DNA of 64,000 nucleotides, from the NCBI RefSeq assembly GCF_002797975.1, contig NZ_PGET01000001.1, positions 3,541,501 to 3,605,500 on the forward strand, in the 5' to 3' direction. A program made the translations under genes and the position numbers. Positions within the stretch are counted from its first letter, which is position 1. Every line of letters starts with the position of its first letter. This document shows positions 1 through 8,933 of the stretch, one piece after another. Below the pieces are notes generated by a model that was not told the origin of the DNA, made no database searches, and saw only the letters and a program-made list of their open reading frames with translations. This DNA is from [Clostridium] celerecrescens 18A (GTDB lineage Bacteria; Bacillota; Clostridia; Lachnospirales; Lachnospiraceae).

Positions 1-55
1 AAGACAGAAGAAGATTTTCGTTGTGCCTGCACATAAGAAAATCTTCTTCTGTCTT
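1..55. terminator. long perfect hairpin downstream of mupG
   Basis: Positions 1-19 and 37-55 are perfect reverse complements (19 bp) around a 17-nt loop. It lies about 175 nt beyond the mupG stop and may end the mur operon on the minus strand, but any minus-strand T-run would fall outside the window. The plus-strand tail (ATTTCAT) is weak. Confidence 0.55.
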
Positions 56-229
56 ATTTCATAGGGCGAATGCCAGTGAGCCAGCGAATCTGCCAGACTC
101 ACGGGCTGCACTGCGGACCTATACCACAATGTAACAAACGTGTTTTCTACATTCGCAAATAATAATTCTTCCAAAAAAAGCCTGTCCCCCTGGTCTTACC
201 AATGGTTACAGACTTTTTTAATAATTGAA

Positions 230-1279
230 TTATATAAGTTTCACTCCAAGCCCTTTCTGAATATAAGGCAAATATTTCATATAAGAGTCATGTACCCGTC
301 CTATGATATTTACCCTATCCTCTCCAGGCAGATCAACTCTGGCAATTTCCAGTTCTCCCATATACCTTAAATAATTCTCATTGGAAATGCTGATACTTCC
401 CTGCTTCCTTACTTGAACCTGATTCTCATGATCAGGCTTGATTTCCTGCTTATACTGTCTTGACTCCTGGGAACGAATAACGTATCCGCTGGAATCCGGT
501 CTGTCATGATGAATGATATCTCTTACAAATACGTAGGGAGAACGAATATCTGCCTTAAGCTCCACATAATCCTGGCTTAAGCATTGGATATCCATCCAGT
601 CCCCTTCTTCTACATCCACATCTCCGATCAGCACCACATCGCAGGAACCATCATAGAAGAGTTCCAGCATGTTCAAAAGCACCTGGTCTTTCCTTCCCCT
701 GTGCTCTTCCACCGTGGGAAGACCTTCAAACAAGGGACCTCTCAGTTCCAGATTCCCAGGTACAAAAGCCATGGTAGTAAAACCAAGATACTGTAGTCTC
801 TGGTTCATTTCCTTTGTCTGTTTCAATGACAGGGCTGTAAACTGCTTGGGATAAAAGTTATGGCATGCAGTAAATCTGGTGAAATCAGCCCCATACTTTT
901 TCCACTCTAAAAGCTCTTCCTCCATAATGGTTGAGGCATTAAATACCACATAAAAATCCTTGGAAATCTCTACCGTCTCTTTTGCATCAAAACCATAATC
1001 AAGGCGGACATGGGTGATTCCAAGCTCTTTAAGCTCTGCTATGCTGTCTGTTTCAAACTTTTCCAGGGTCTCTGGACCCACATCCACAATGAGATTTAAC
1101 CCGCCTTCCCTGCACATGCTAAGAAGCTTTAATACATCCGAACGGTAATCGATTCCTGTTTCCTCTGGAATGTGGAGTGAAGTAAACGCATACTTCACTC
1201 CGCTCTTTATCGCTTTCTTTATTAAGCGTTCATTCTTTTCCATTCCACTTGAAAAATAGATTGAAATTCCTGTATTCAT
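230..1279 (-). CDS. mupG: MupG family 6-phospho-N-acetylmuramidase (DUF871)
   Basis: 349 aa, matching the DUF871/MupG family, a TIM-barrel-type protein with a C-terminal cyclophilin-like part. The N-terminus (MNTGISIYFSSGMEKN) and the central FTACHNFYPK segment are typical. In Staphylococcus aureus, MupG hydrolyses intracellular MurNAc-6-phosphate-GlcNAc made during uptake by MurP, feeding MurQ. Its ATG directly follows the murP stop, and its ribosome binding site (GGAGAA) sits in the last murP codons, so it is translationally coupled. The position as last gene of murR-murQ-murP-mupG supports cytoplasmic cleavage of imported muropeptide sugar. Function comes from family plus context; catalytic residues were not assigned. 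Confidence 0.88.
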   Translation of the reverse strand: MNTGISIYFSSGMEKNERLIKKAIKSGVKYAFTSLHIPEETGIDYRSDVLKLLSMCREGGLNLIVDVGPETLEKFETDSIAELKELGITHVRLDYGFDAKETVEISKDFYVVFNASTIMEEELLEWKKYGADFTRFTACHNFYPKQFTALSLKQTKEMNQRLQYLGFTTMAFVPGNLELRGPLFEGLPTVEEHRGRKDQVLLNMLELFYDGSCDVVLIGDVDVEEGDWMDIQCLSQDYVELKADIRSPYVFVRDIIHHDRPDSSGYVIRSQESRQYKQEIKPDHENQVQVRKQGSISISNENYLRYMGELEIARVDLPGEDRVNIIGRVHDSYMKYLPYIQKGLGVKLI

Positions 1280-2710
1280 TTATTCTCCATATACCTCATT
1301 GATTCTGTCCTCATCCACACCGAAGAAATAGGTTACCAGGAAGCCCCCTGCATAAGCAATAAGCATTGATATAATGTAACCAATCTGCTGTCCAGGCTGG
1401 ACAATCAGCAGACCAAACAAACCGGATACACCCTGAGAAACGGTACCAATGTGCATGAGAGCTGCAACAGCTCCTCCGAATCCAGCACCGATGCAGGCGG
1501 TAATAAAGGATCTGCCAAGAGGCAGGGTCACTGCATACATCATAGGCTCTCCGATTCCAAGAATACCTACTGGTATGGAATCACGGATATATCTTTTTAA
1601 TTTTACGTTCTTTGTCTTTACATACAGTGCAATGCCGGCACCTACCTGTCCGCCGCCTGCCATCATAAGGATTGGAAGAAGGTAATTGATTCCCTTTGTT
1701 GCACCTTCCGGATCATTTAGCAGGGCATGGATCGGGGTCAATGCCTGATGCAAGCCTACTGCAACCAAAGGAAGGAAGCCTGCTGATAAAATATATCCTC
1801 CTACAACGCCCATTTTTTCATATACAAAGCTTAAGAGGGCAAAGATCACCTTTGTTAAGCCTGCGCCCAAAGGCTGAATTACCAGCAGGGCAACAATACC
1901 GCCAATGATAAGTACTAAAAGAGGGCTTACAAAGGTATCAATTAAGTCAGGCATACGCTTTCTGATATTCTTTTCAAGAAAAGCAAAGAATGCGCCTGCG
2001 ATCAGAGCTGCCAAAAGACCGCCGGAAGCCGGATTAAAAGCTGTATTAGTAATAGGAAGAAGAATCTGTGCATCCTTTACCGTTGCAAGGAGAGGCATAC
2101 CCGGGTTGGCAATAGACATAGCACCTGCAATCGCTCCAAGTACTCCTGAACCGCCGAATTCCTTTGCAGCATTGTAACCAACCAGGATAGGCAGGTAAGC
2201 AAACAGTGCCCAGCCCATCGTCCGGATGCATTGATACCACCAAACTCCTAAAAGTGAACCGCCGGTAGAAACATTAATAACATTACAAATACCGTTGATC
2301 AAACCTGCTGCAATGATGCCTGGAAGCAGCGCTACGAAAATATTGGAGATCTTCTTTAAAAATCTCTGTACCGGTTTATCATATTTTGCCTTTTGAAGCG
2401 CTTTATTTTCCTTAGCAACTTCATTAATATCCTGATCCGGTCCATTCTCAGCCTGGCCTTTTGCAAGTCCTGTCAGCTTATAAAATTCGTCCAATACCTT
2501 ATTTACTTTCCCCGGTCCAAATACAATCTGGAGCGTGTCACTCTCAACAACTCCAAGAACTCCCTCTACCTTTTTTACACCTTCAATATCAGCCTTTGAT
2601 GTATCCCTTAAGCCGACGCGAAGCCTTGTCATGCAGGCAGCATTGGAAGTTATGTTCGCTTTTCCCCCAAGCAGCGTTAATAATTGTTCACTGATTTGCT
2701 TGTAATTCAC
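1280..2710 (-). CDS. murP: PTS EIIBC transporter for MurNAc or MurNAc-GlcNAc
   Basis: 476 aa. Residues about 1-90 form a glucose-family EIIB domain with the phosphorylated cysteine at about C26 in AACMTRLRVGL. After a charged linker (about 90-115), a hydrophobic EIIC domain with around ten membrane segments follows, including the GIGEPMMYAV signature. No EIIA domain is present, as in MurP proteins, so a separate EIIA must supply phosphate. It imports and phosphorylates MurNAc or, given MupG next door, the disaccharide MurNAc-GlcNAc. It starts 60 bp after murQ and abuts mupG. The alternative of a sucrose/trehalose-type EIIBC is made unlikely by the murQ/mupG neighbours. Confidence 0.87.
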   Translation of the reverse strand: MNYKQISEQLLTLLGGKANITSNAACMTRLRVGLRDTSKADIEGVKKVEGVLGVVESDTLQIVFGPGKVNKVLDEFYKLTGLAKGQAENGPDQDINEVAKENKALQKAKYDKPVQRFLKKISNIFVALLPGIIAAGLINGICNVINVSTGGSLLGVWWYQCIRTMGWALFAYLPILVGYNAAKEFGGSGVLGAIAGAMSIANPGMPLLATVKDAQILLPITNTAFNPASGGLLAALIAGAFFAFLEKNIRKRMPDLIDTFVSPLLVLIIGGIVALLVIQPLGAGLTKVIFALLSFVYEKMGVVGGYILSAGFLPLVAVGLHQALTPIHALLNDPEGATKGINYLLPILMMAGGGQVGAGIALYVKTKNVKLKRYIRDSIPVGILGIGEPMMYAVTLPLGRSFITACIGAGFGGAVAALMHIGTVSQGVSGLFGLLIVQPGQQIGYIISMLIAYAGGFLVTYFFGVDEDRINEVYGE

Positions 2711-2770
2711 GATAATCCTCCTTTGAAAATATAGTTAAGTTACTAATTAAAACGTTAAAACTCCTTTCTT

Positions 2771-3664
2771 TTATTTCAAAGCCTCGCGGATCTTCCCTCC
2801 GGCTTGTGATAACTTTTGTCTTGCAGCCTCTGGTTCACAGTCCAGCAAAATCATCGTAATAGCAGTTTTAACATGTCCTTCTGCCTGTTTTAATACCGTT
2901 TCGGCCTCTTCCCTGGTGCAGCCTGTTGCTGTCATCACAATGTTCTGTGATCTTACTACCAGTTTTTCGTTGCTCTGCTTTACATCCACCATAAGATTTT
3001 CATAGGCTTTCCCGATTCCGACCATGCTTCCTGTTGAAATCATATTGAGGATCATCTTTTGTGCGGTTCCTGCCTTTAATCTGGTTGATCCGGTCAATAC
3101 CTCAGGTCCTGTCACCGGTTCAATGGCCAGCCTTGCTTTTTTTCCAACATCAGATCCTTTATTACATGCGATTGCTACGGTATGACAGCCTGTTTTATTT
3201 GCAAAATCAAGGCCGTAGATCACATAGGGTGTTCGGCCAGACGCCGCCAGTCCGATCACAATATCCTTTGAGGTAAGGCCAATTTCCTTTAAATCCGCCT
3301 CACATAAGGTCTCACTGTCCTCGGCTCCTTCTACTGCCTCTACAAAAGCTTTATCCCCGCCTGCAATCAGGCCTACTACCAGTTCTCTGGAAACGCCGAA
3401 GGTGGGTGGACATTCTACCGCATCCAGTACTCCAAGGCGACCGGATGTTCCAGCACCAATATATATGATTCGGCCTCCTGCTTTCAGGCTGTCTGTTGCC
3501 CATTCAATTGCTGTGGCAATCTGGGGCAGCACTTCCTCCACGGCTTTTACGGCCTTTTCATCTTCCTGGTTCATGATGGCCGCAATTTGAAGCGGTGTCA
3601 TTTCATCCAGGTTCATGGTATCCGAATTGCGGGACTCTGTTGTCAGCACTGACAAATCAATCAT
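2771..3664 (-). CDS. murQ: N-acetylmuramic acid 6-phosphate etherase
   Basis: 297 aa, full length. Cleaves the D-lactyl ether of MurNAc-6-phosphate to give GlcNAc-6-phosphate and D-lactate in the cytoplasm. The SIS-fold motifs are clear: GAGTSGRLGVLDA, ECPPTFG, GLAASGRTPYV and GPEVLTGSTRLKAGTAQK, followed by a C-terminal UBA-like helical part. The start codon overlaps the end of murR by 8 nt (ATGATTGA), so the regulator and enzyme are translationally coupled. Confidence 0.97.
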   Translation of the reverse strand: MIDLSVLTTESRNSDTMNLDEMTPLQIAAIMNQEDEKAVKAVEEVLPQIATAIEWATDSLKAGGRIIYIGAGTSGRLGVLDAVECPPTFGVSRELVVGLIAGGDKAFVEAVEGAEDSETLCEADLKEIGLTSKDIVIGLAASGRTPYVIYGLDFANKTGCHTVAIACNKGSDVGKKARLAIEPVTGPEVLTGSTRLKAGTAQKMILNMISTGSMVGIGKAYENLMVDVKQSNEKLVVRSQNIVMTATGCTREEAETVLKQAEGHVKTAITMILLDCEPEAARQKLSQAGGKIREALK

Positions 3665-4514
3665 GCTCTGTACTTCCTTTCTTCTGTATATAATTTTTCG
3701 TAAACTTACTCATACACACATCATAATTTCTATTAACATAAGCAGTAAAAAAAATGTCTATTACATTTAATTGTGAAATGCGGGAGGACATGGCACCGCT
3801 TCGGTGTATCAGCTCTGTTGCGGCAACAGGAAGGACGAAATCAGCTTCAGAAGCCAGTTCCGATTCCACTGCCCTTGTTATGGCGATCACCTTTGCCCCA
3901 TTTCCTTTTGCTTCCTTTACGCACTGAAGTATTTCTTCCGTAAGTCCTGAATAGCTGATGGCAATGGCCAGATCACCCTTTCTTAAATTTCTGGCAGCCA
4001 GTAACTGAGTATGCCAGTCGTCGCAGACATTACATATCACATCGGCCCTTAGGAGCTTTAAGTACAAATCTCTTGCCGCCAGAAGGGAGGTTCCCAGTCC
4101 AAATAAGGTAACGGTTCTGCTGTTTTCCAACAGCCTCACACATTCTATTACTACCTTAGGCTCTATAAGCTTTTGAGTGGTTTCCAGGGATTCGATATTT
4201 TTCTTTGTGACCTTATAAATAATGTCCTCCATGGAATCTTCCCGTGTGATCTTCTGAAACGCAATATCCCTGCTCTCCTGGAATAAAGCCACTTCATAAG
4301 CAAGGGTATTCTGAAAATCCTTATATCCTTTACAGCCCAGTTTTTTGCATAGCCTTACGACCGTTGCCGGAGAGGTATAAGTTTCTTTGGCAATCTCCTT
4401 AATACTCTTTCGGAGGACTGATTCCGGATTTTTGTGCAGTCTTTTTATCAGCTCTTTTTCCGCTTCTCCAGCCTCCTGGAGATAGCTGTCAATCCTTACA
4501 AGTAGACCTTTCAT
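3657..4514 (-). CDS. murR: RpiR-family transcriptional regulator of the MurNAc operon
   Basis: 285 aa with an N-terminal RpiR helix-turn-helix (about residues 1-77; the recognition part reads YTSPATVVRLCKKLGCKGYKDF) and a C-terminal SIS sugar-phosphate-binding domain (about 125-260, with SYSGLTEEIL). MurR proteins repress MurNAc genes and are relieved by MurNAc-6-phosphate. It is the first gene of the mur operon, preceded by a promoter (4574-4602) and an inverted repeat (4617-4635) that may be its own operator. The name is inferred from the operon; the family assignment is firm. Confidence 0.88.
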   Translation of the reverse strand: MKGLLVRIDSYLQEAGEAEKELIKRLHKNPESVLRKSIKEIAKETYTSPATVVRLCKKLGCKGYKDFQNTLAYEVALFQESRDIAFQKITREDSMEDIIYKVTKKNIESLETTQKLIEPKVVIECVRLLENSRTVTLFGLGTSLLAARDLYLKLLRADVICNVCDDWHTQLLAARNLRKGDLAIAISYSGLTEEILQCVKEAKGNGAKVIAITRAVESELASEADFVLPVAATELIHRSGAMSSRISQLNVIDIFFTAYVNRNYDVCMSKFTKNYIQKKGSTEHD

Positions 4515-4573
4515 GCATTTCTTCTCCTTTCTTTAAAGCCAGAAGAAATATTACAATTTTTTTACCTGATATC

Positions 4574-4602
4574 ATTCTAGCTTTGTTGTATTATTTTTTC
4601 AA
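4574..4602 (-). promoter_or_regulatory. sigma-A-type promoter of murR
   Basis: On the minus strand, TTGAAA (4602-4597) and TAGAAT (4579-4574) are separated by 17 bp, about 60 nt upstream of the murR ATG. Confidence 0.6.
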
Positions 4603-4616
4603 TATATTCAATGATT

Positions 4617-4635
4617 TATGAAACTTTTTTTCATA
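4617..4635. promoter_or_regulatory. TATGAAA-N5-TTTCATA dyad, possible MurR operator
   Basis: Seven-bp perfect arms (4617-4623 and 4629-4635) around 5 nt, about 15 bp upstream of the murR -35 box. RpiR-family operators are often TGAAA/TTTCA dyads. Binding by MurR is inferred. Confidence 0.45.
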
Positions 4636-4671
4636 CTATGATGTTTTAAAAGGAATTCAAAATACAAAGAA

Positions 4672-4698
4672 CCGCCTTTAAAATAATTTTAAAGGCGG
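4672..4698 (-). terminator. Rho-independent terminator of the DUF5722 gene
   Basis: Twelve-bp perfect stem (CCGCCTTTAAAA with its complement) around a 3-nt loop, followed on the minus strand by the T-rich TTCTTTGTATTTTG, 45 nt after the stop codon. Confidence 0.8.
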
Positions 4699-4743
4699 CC
4701 ATCATGCTTAAAAAACCAAATATTCGTTATTCAATTGCCGGTT

Positions 4744-6417
4744 TTATTTCTCCAGGGATCTCCACCGGAAGTTTGGAACAACATCAGACCATTTCTCAAT
4801 TCCTATGATGGATTTGGCAAACTCCGTTGACTCCAGCGTGTATTTCTTTTTATCAATATCTCTGAATACCTGCCAGATTTTACGGCGCCTTGTGGCTACA
4901 ATGTCATCTCCCCGGTCCATGGAACATTCCCAAAGTCCGAAGGATAAACCGCTCCTCACCTCCAGAGGGGCATCCACCTGACGGCTTAAGATATAAGCAT
5001 CAATATGAGGATTGCTGTCAACCATGTAATAGGAATACGCATAAGCGGCTGCCTGAATCTGAGCTACATTGCCTCTTGTCTGGCTTGTTGCCGTAAATCC
5101 CTGTTCTGTCAGAATGATGTGACGCACATGGCCGGTGGGGGATTTTAGAGAATCCTGAGCCATGTAATCCGTCAGTGTGGTAAGGTTCTTAAAGTTAATA
5201 ACCGGAGAGTTAAAATCATTGGTGATTAATCCGGTCTTCTCATCATCCCAGAATTCCGGTTCTGTCATCGGACAGGGATATGGATGATAGGACAGCCCCC
5301 AATCCATCTGCCCCTGTTCATTGGCAATGGAATTAAAGGTATCTACAATCGCTCTTCCGCCGTATTTCAGCTTGTTATCAATTTCATTGTTCCAGTTATA
5401 ATCCAGGGAGTAATATACCCGGTCATTGGCACTGGTACTTTTAATGGCCGTGTAGAAAATCCGGAAAGCATCCTGGTAAGCCTGGACGTAACTGTTAATA
5501 TCCCTTTCCCCCAGATGATTCCACTGCTGGTTGTTGATCTCATTCCCAATGATCCAGTTTGATATCTTTCCATAGTTTGGATTGGAACCGCTGTACCGTT
5601 CTGCCAGGAAAGCAGCAATAGCTCTGGTCTGGTCCAGCCCTTCCTGGGTCGCCGGATTGAACATGTAGTAAAATGCATTGGCATTTTTCTTTGTTCCAGG
5701 ATAGATCAGATTCGGTTCGGCGTCATTCCAGCCATTTAATATAATGGCGGTTACTGTCATACCTTTCCCGGATAAAGCACTGATCGTCTCGTCATAGCTT
5801 GTAATGGCATTCTTATCAAAATGATAGGTCTTTCCATCATACTGGTAATCAATTCCCTGGCCCAGGATCTGATGAAAAGAGATATTGGTGGCTACGTGCT
5901 TCACACCTAATTCAAAGGCATCCCCCAGCATATTAAGCTGAATGTTTAAGCCCTTTTTAGTAAGAGGATCGTTAAATGGCTGGGTATTTGCAGCAACCAT
6001 TTCAGGGTTTGTAATATAATGAGGTTTGCTGATTTCAATATATTTTGTTCCATCCCAGACAGCAATGACGAATTTGCTGTAAAGTCTGTCCTGGACCGTA
6101 TTACGGTTCAATGGAAATGTAAAGGTAACCTTGTTTCCCGGTGCAGCGGAAGCCGCATAATCCGTCCTGCCGTCAAGATTCTTCTGGTAAGGCTGAAGCT
6201 CCACCAGGTAGAGGACCCCATCCGTTCCCCCCATATCAGCATTGCTATCTGCCTGGACCGTTACGCTGTTCTTATCAGAATTGACCAGACAGGACTGAAT
6301 TGTTGCCTGTACACCGGCCGCGCCTACATCTGCCAGCGCAACAAAGGCAGAGGCACAGCATAAAAATGCAGCGGTAAAAAGTCCAGTCATCACCCTGCCT
6401 ATATTTATTTCCTTCAT
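4744..6417 (-). CDS. secreted DUF5722 protein, TIM-barrel glycosidase-like
   Basis: 557 aa from the chosen ATG at 6417, preceded by GGAGGG at 8-nt spacing; a 17-codon upstream extension lacks such a site. A signal peptide (hydrophobic residues about 9-27, ending ALA) indicates export. After a beta-rich N-terminal part, residues about 150-540 resemble DUF5722, a clan-A-type glycosidase-like barrel. NWIIGNEIN (Glu about 293) and IILTEQGF (Glu about 438) sit where clan A enzymes keep their acid/base and nucleophile. No substrate is known to me. It is monocistronic, with its own promoter and terminator, between the MurNAc operon and a lipoteichoic-acid-type transferase, so a cell-surface glycan is a reasonable guess. 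Confidence 0.75.
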   Translation of the reverse strand: MKEINIGRVMTGLFTAAFLCCASAFVALADVGAAGVQATIQSCLVNSDKNSVTVQADSNADMGGTDGVLYLVELQPYQKNLDGRTDYAASAAPGNKVTFTFPLNRNTVQDRLYSKFVIAVWDGTKYIEISKPHYITNPEMVAANTQPFNDPLTKKGLNIQLNMLGDAFELGVKHVATNISFHQILGQGIDYQYDGKTYHFDKNAITSYDETISALSGKGMTVTAIILNGWNDAEPNLIYPGTKKNANAFYYMFNPATQEGLDQTRAIAAFLAERYSGSNPNYGKISNWIIGNEINNQQWNHLGERDINSYVQAYQDAFRIFYTAIKSTSANDRVYYSLDYNWNNEIDNKLKYGGRAIVDTFNSIANEQGQMDWGLSYHPYPCPMTEPEFWDDEKTGLITNDFNSPVINFKNLTTLTDYMAQDSLKSPTGHVRHIILTEQGFTATSQTRGNVAQIQAAAYAYSYYMVDSNPHIDAYILSRQVDAPLEVRSGLSFGLWECSMDRGDDIVATRRRKIWQVFRDIDKKKYTLESTEFAKSIIGIEKWSDVVPNFRWRSLEK

Positions 6418-6457
6418 CTTCGCATCCCTCCATGTTGTCTTTATCAGGTTCCATACA

Positions 6458-6486
6458 ATAATAACCAATTTCCCTGCTTTTTACAA
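6458..6486 (-). promoter_or_regulatory. promoter of the DUF5722 gene
   Basis: Minus strand TTGTAA (6486-6481), 17-bp spacer, TATTAT (6463-6458), about 40 nt before the start codon. Confidence 0.5.
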
Positions 6487-6638
6487 TAACGTTTTTATTA
6501 CGTATTCGTAAAAAAACCGTAAGGACCGGATAAATTCTTTATCAATGATGCGTTTAAGCTGCTCAGACTATGACCCGCTGCAAGGGGAACGTTAAGTCCG
6601 GACAAGTGCTGATTCGCGGCAGGGATGTGCGGAAAAAT

Positions 6639-6692
6639 CAAATAAGAAAGGCGGATGGGGCATCTTCCTGCCCCATCCGCCTTTCTTATTTG
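6639..6692 (-). terminator. strong terminator of the LTA-synthase-like gene
   Basis: A 24-bp perfect stem (6639-6662 with 6669-6692) around a 6-nt loop, 24 nt past the stop at 6716. The stem ends in a T-rich stretch (TTATTTGATTTTT) on the minus strand. Confidence 0.85.
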
Positions 6693-6715
6693 AATTTTGG
6701 TAACAAACACCATGG

Positions 6716-8581
6716 CTAATCAGTTTCTAAGGAAAACATCTCCTTAAGCTTTTTCCCATCAAAAATGTGGTTATATACCAGATATTCATAATTCTTAATC
6801 AAGTCACTGTATGGATTCTCCGGATTACTTAAGGCCTCCCAGGAATAGTAAGTTCCCTCCTGATCCAGGCATCCAATCGGGTGTACTACTGGGAATGTCT
6901 CTTCCAACTTAAGGAGAAACTGCTGATAAGGCGTCATAGTGACCCCGGCTCTCTTTAACAACTCTGAGGAAAGATAAATGGCTCCCATTTTCCCTTTTTC
7001 CTCTGCCTGCGTCTTATAATTGGTCCAGATCATAAACGGGGTCTGGTACCACATCAGCCGGTCCTGATTCTTCACAAGACTGCTGGGCGTCCCTGATATC
7101 TCATCAAAGAATTCATCTTCCACACTTGGCTGGTGATCCCCAAAAAGAACGATCATGGTAGGCTCCGGGCTTTGTTCAAAATAAGAGATCAAATATTCCA
7201 GGGCTTCATCTGACCGCTTCATAAGAGATAAGTACTGATCAGCCTTTGGGTATTTTCCCTTTAGACTTCCAGTCAGCCATACCTCCTGATCAAAATCATC
7301 AAACAGAGTATCATAGCCACCATGGTTCTGCATGGTCACATTAAAAAGAAAAAGTTTATCCTCCTGATTCTCCTTGGATTCCACTCTTTCTATCAGCTTA
7401 TCGTAATCTGCGCGGTCACTGATATAGTTTCTAAGCTGCTCACTGCCTTCATAATCCTCAATATCCAGAAATTCATCAAACCCCATGTTGCGGTAACACT
7501 CCTGACGGTTCCAGTTCTCTTTTGGATAAGGGTGCATGGCAACGGTATCATAGCCCTGGGATTTTAATGTACTTACAAGGCTGTATGTATTGGGCTTGAC
7601 ATTAAACTGGTAGGCAATGCTGTTAGCCGGAAGCTGGGAAATCGAGTTTCCTGTCAGAAATTCAAACTCAGAATTACTGGTCAAAGAACCAAATATAGGA
7701 ACGTATAGGCTTCCCTTCACTGTATTTTCCTTTAAGCTGTCTAAAAAAGGAAAGTACTCCTGGTTCGTTTTAAAATTTCCTGCTGCTTTTAAGTCAGAAA
7801 AGCTCTCATTCATAATGCATATAATATTGACCGGAGTTATCTTTTCTTCACTTTCCACATCAACATCTCCGGCTGAAGCCAGAAGAACCTGATTGTCCTC
7901 TTTTACAGTATCATAAATCTGTTTTACCTTTGCATAGCTGTAACCCTTTGGTTTTTTCTTCACTGCATAATTAAAGGAGACAGCCGTTGAAAGCACATAT
8001 CCATATTCCTGATAGGTCTCATTGACTTCCCACATATTAATTTCCAGGCCTTTATACGGGATCAGGCATGAATAAAACCATAAAATAAAGCTAAGGACAA
8101 CACCGGTACCTCCACCGGCAAAGACAAGACGTTTATTCCTGCCCCTTACCCTTATAGGAAATAACAAGGCAAAGAGACAGATTACCTGGACTCCCAGACA
8201 AGCAAGGTACATTTCCTTTGTGAAGACAAATTCATAATTTCCTGCCACACTCATTGCAGTGCGCAAGGCCAAAACATCCCATATCATAATAGGCCTTCCC
8301 CGAAAGCCTGTAACCAGATATTCTGCTACAGAAACAATATAGAGAAAAACCGTTGTGAGCGGGATCCCTATCCTGGTACTGCCGCTGACAGCGAACACTG
8401 CAAGATATATTAAGTAGATCCAGCCTATATTTAAAACAGCCATGGTCAGGGGAATGGTCAGCAAATTGCCAGTCACATATTCAAATAGAATATAAGATGC
8501 GCAGGGAATCAAAAGCATAATGGCAGTGGTTATAAACATCCCTGCGATTTTACACCACTTATGTAGTCGTTCTCTTATCAC
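6716..8581 (-). CDS. LTA-synthase-like phosphoglycerol transferase (sulfatase fold)
   Basis: 621 aa. Five hydrophobic segments in residues about 12-175 form the membrane part, and residues about 250-560 form an extracellular alkaline-phosphatase/sulfatase domain. Seen motifs: IMNESFSD (Glu259), GSLTSNSEFEFLTG (Thr301 at the position of the LtaS nucleophile), NVTMQNHGGY (His420) and LFGDHQP (481-485). Relatives transfer glycerol phosphate from phosphatidylglycerol onto lipid- or glycan-linked acceptors. Whether it makes lipoteichoic acid or decorates another polymer cannot be told. Single-gene unit with its own promoter (8602-8629) and terminator. Confidence 0.88.
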   Translation of the reverse strand: MIRERLHKWCKIAGMFITTAIMLLIPCASYILFEYVTGNLLTIPLTMAVLNIGWIYLIYLAVFAVSGSTRIGIPLTTVFLYIVSVAEYLVTGFRGRPIMIWDVLALRTAMSVAGNYEFVFTKEMYLACLGVQVICLFALLFPIRVRGRNKRLVFAGGGTGVVLSFILWFYSCLIPYKGLEINMWEVNETYQEYGYVLSTAVSFNYAVKKKPKGYSYAKVKQIYDTVKEDNQVLLASAGDVDVESEEKITPVNIICIMNESFSDLKAAGNFKTNQEYFPFLDSLKENTVKGSLYVPIFGSLTSNSEFEFLTGNSISQLPANSIAYQFNVKPNTYSLVSTLKSQGYDTVAMHPYPKENWNRQECYRNMGFDEFLDIEDYEGSEQLRNYISDRADYDKLIERVESKENQEDKLFLFNVTMQNHGGYDTLFDDFDQEVWLTGSLKGKYPKADQYLSLMKRSDEALEYLISYFEQSPEPTMIVLFGDHQPSVEDEFFDEISGTPSSLVKNQDRLMWYQTPFMIWTNYKTQAEEKGKMGAIYLSSELLKRAGVTMTPYQQFLLKLEETFPVVHPIGCLDQEGTYYSWEALSNPENPYSDLIKNYEYLVYNHIFDGKKLKEMFSLETD

Positions 8582-8601
8582 TTAAAACATCCTCTTTTTC
8601 C

Positions 8602-8629
8602 ATTATAGAATAATTAAATGGTATCACAA
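8602..8629 (-). promoter_or_regulatory. promoter of the LTA-synthase-like gene
   Basis: Minus strand TTGTGA (8629-8624), 16-bp spacer, TATAAT (8607-8602), just 20 nt before the start, giving a very short leader with GAGGATG. The rest of 8630-8875 is AT-rich with no convincing gene. Confidence 0.6.
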
Positions 8630-8875
8630 AGCAGCTTTGACAGCAATATACAATTTATGACAATCGTTCTATATTGTGCCGTCTTTCTTTGCGGGAAGCA
8701 CTTTCTGACATCCTCATTATAAGACAGATGAGGGAACTTTATTGTATTATTATTTGACAGAAAATACTTCCTTTCATGATATTCCCTCAATTCTTTTTTA
8801 TTACATAATTCTAACAAAAATGCTGCCAGTTATCAATTGATTTATTTATATAAATCATCCGGATAAAAACAGAAA

Positions 8876-8908
8876 GAGCCAAGCCCTTATTCATAAAGTG
8901 CTTAGCTC
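8876..8908 (-). terminator. terminator of the nucleoside operon
   Basis: GAGCCAAGC / GCTTAGCTC stem with one mismatch, followed on the minus strand by TTTCTGTTTTTATC, 26 nt after the cdd stop. Confidence 0.7.
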
Positions 8909-8933
8909 TCAATTGCATAGCGTTTTTAGTATT

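Noticed and set aside
6498..6713. 71-codon minus-strand frame after the LTA-synthase-like gene
   Set aside because: It runs through the 24-bp terminator stem, has no ribosome binding site and reads as low-quality sequence.
8614..8817. 67-codon minus-strand frame upstream of the LTA-synthase-like gene
   Set aside because: Overlaps that gene's promoter, has no ribosome binding site and no family resemblance.
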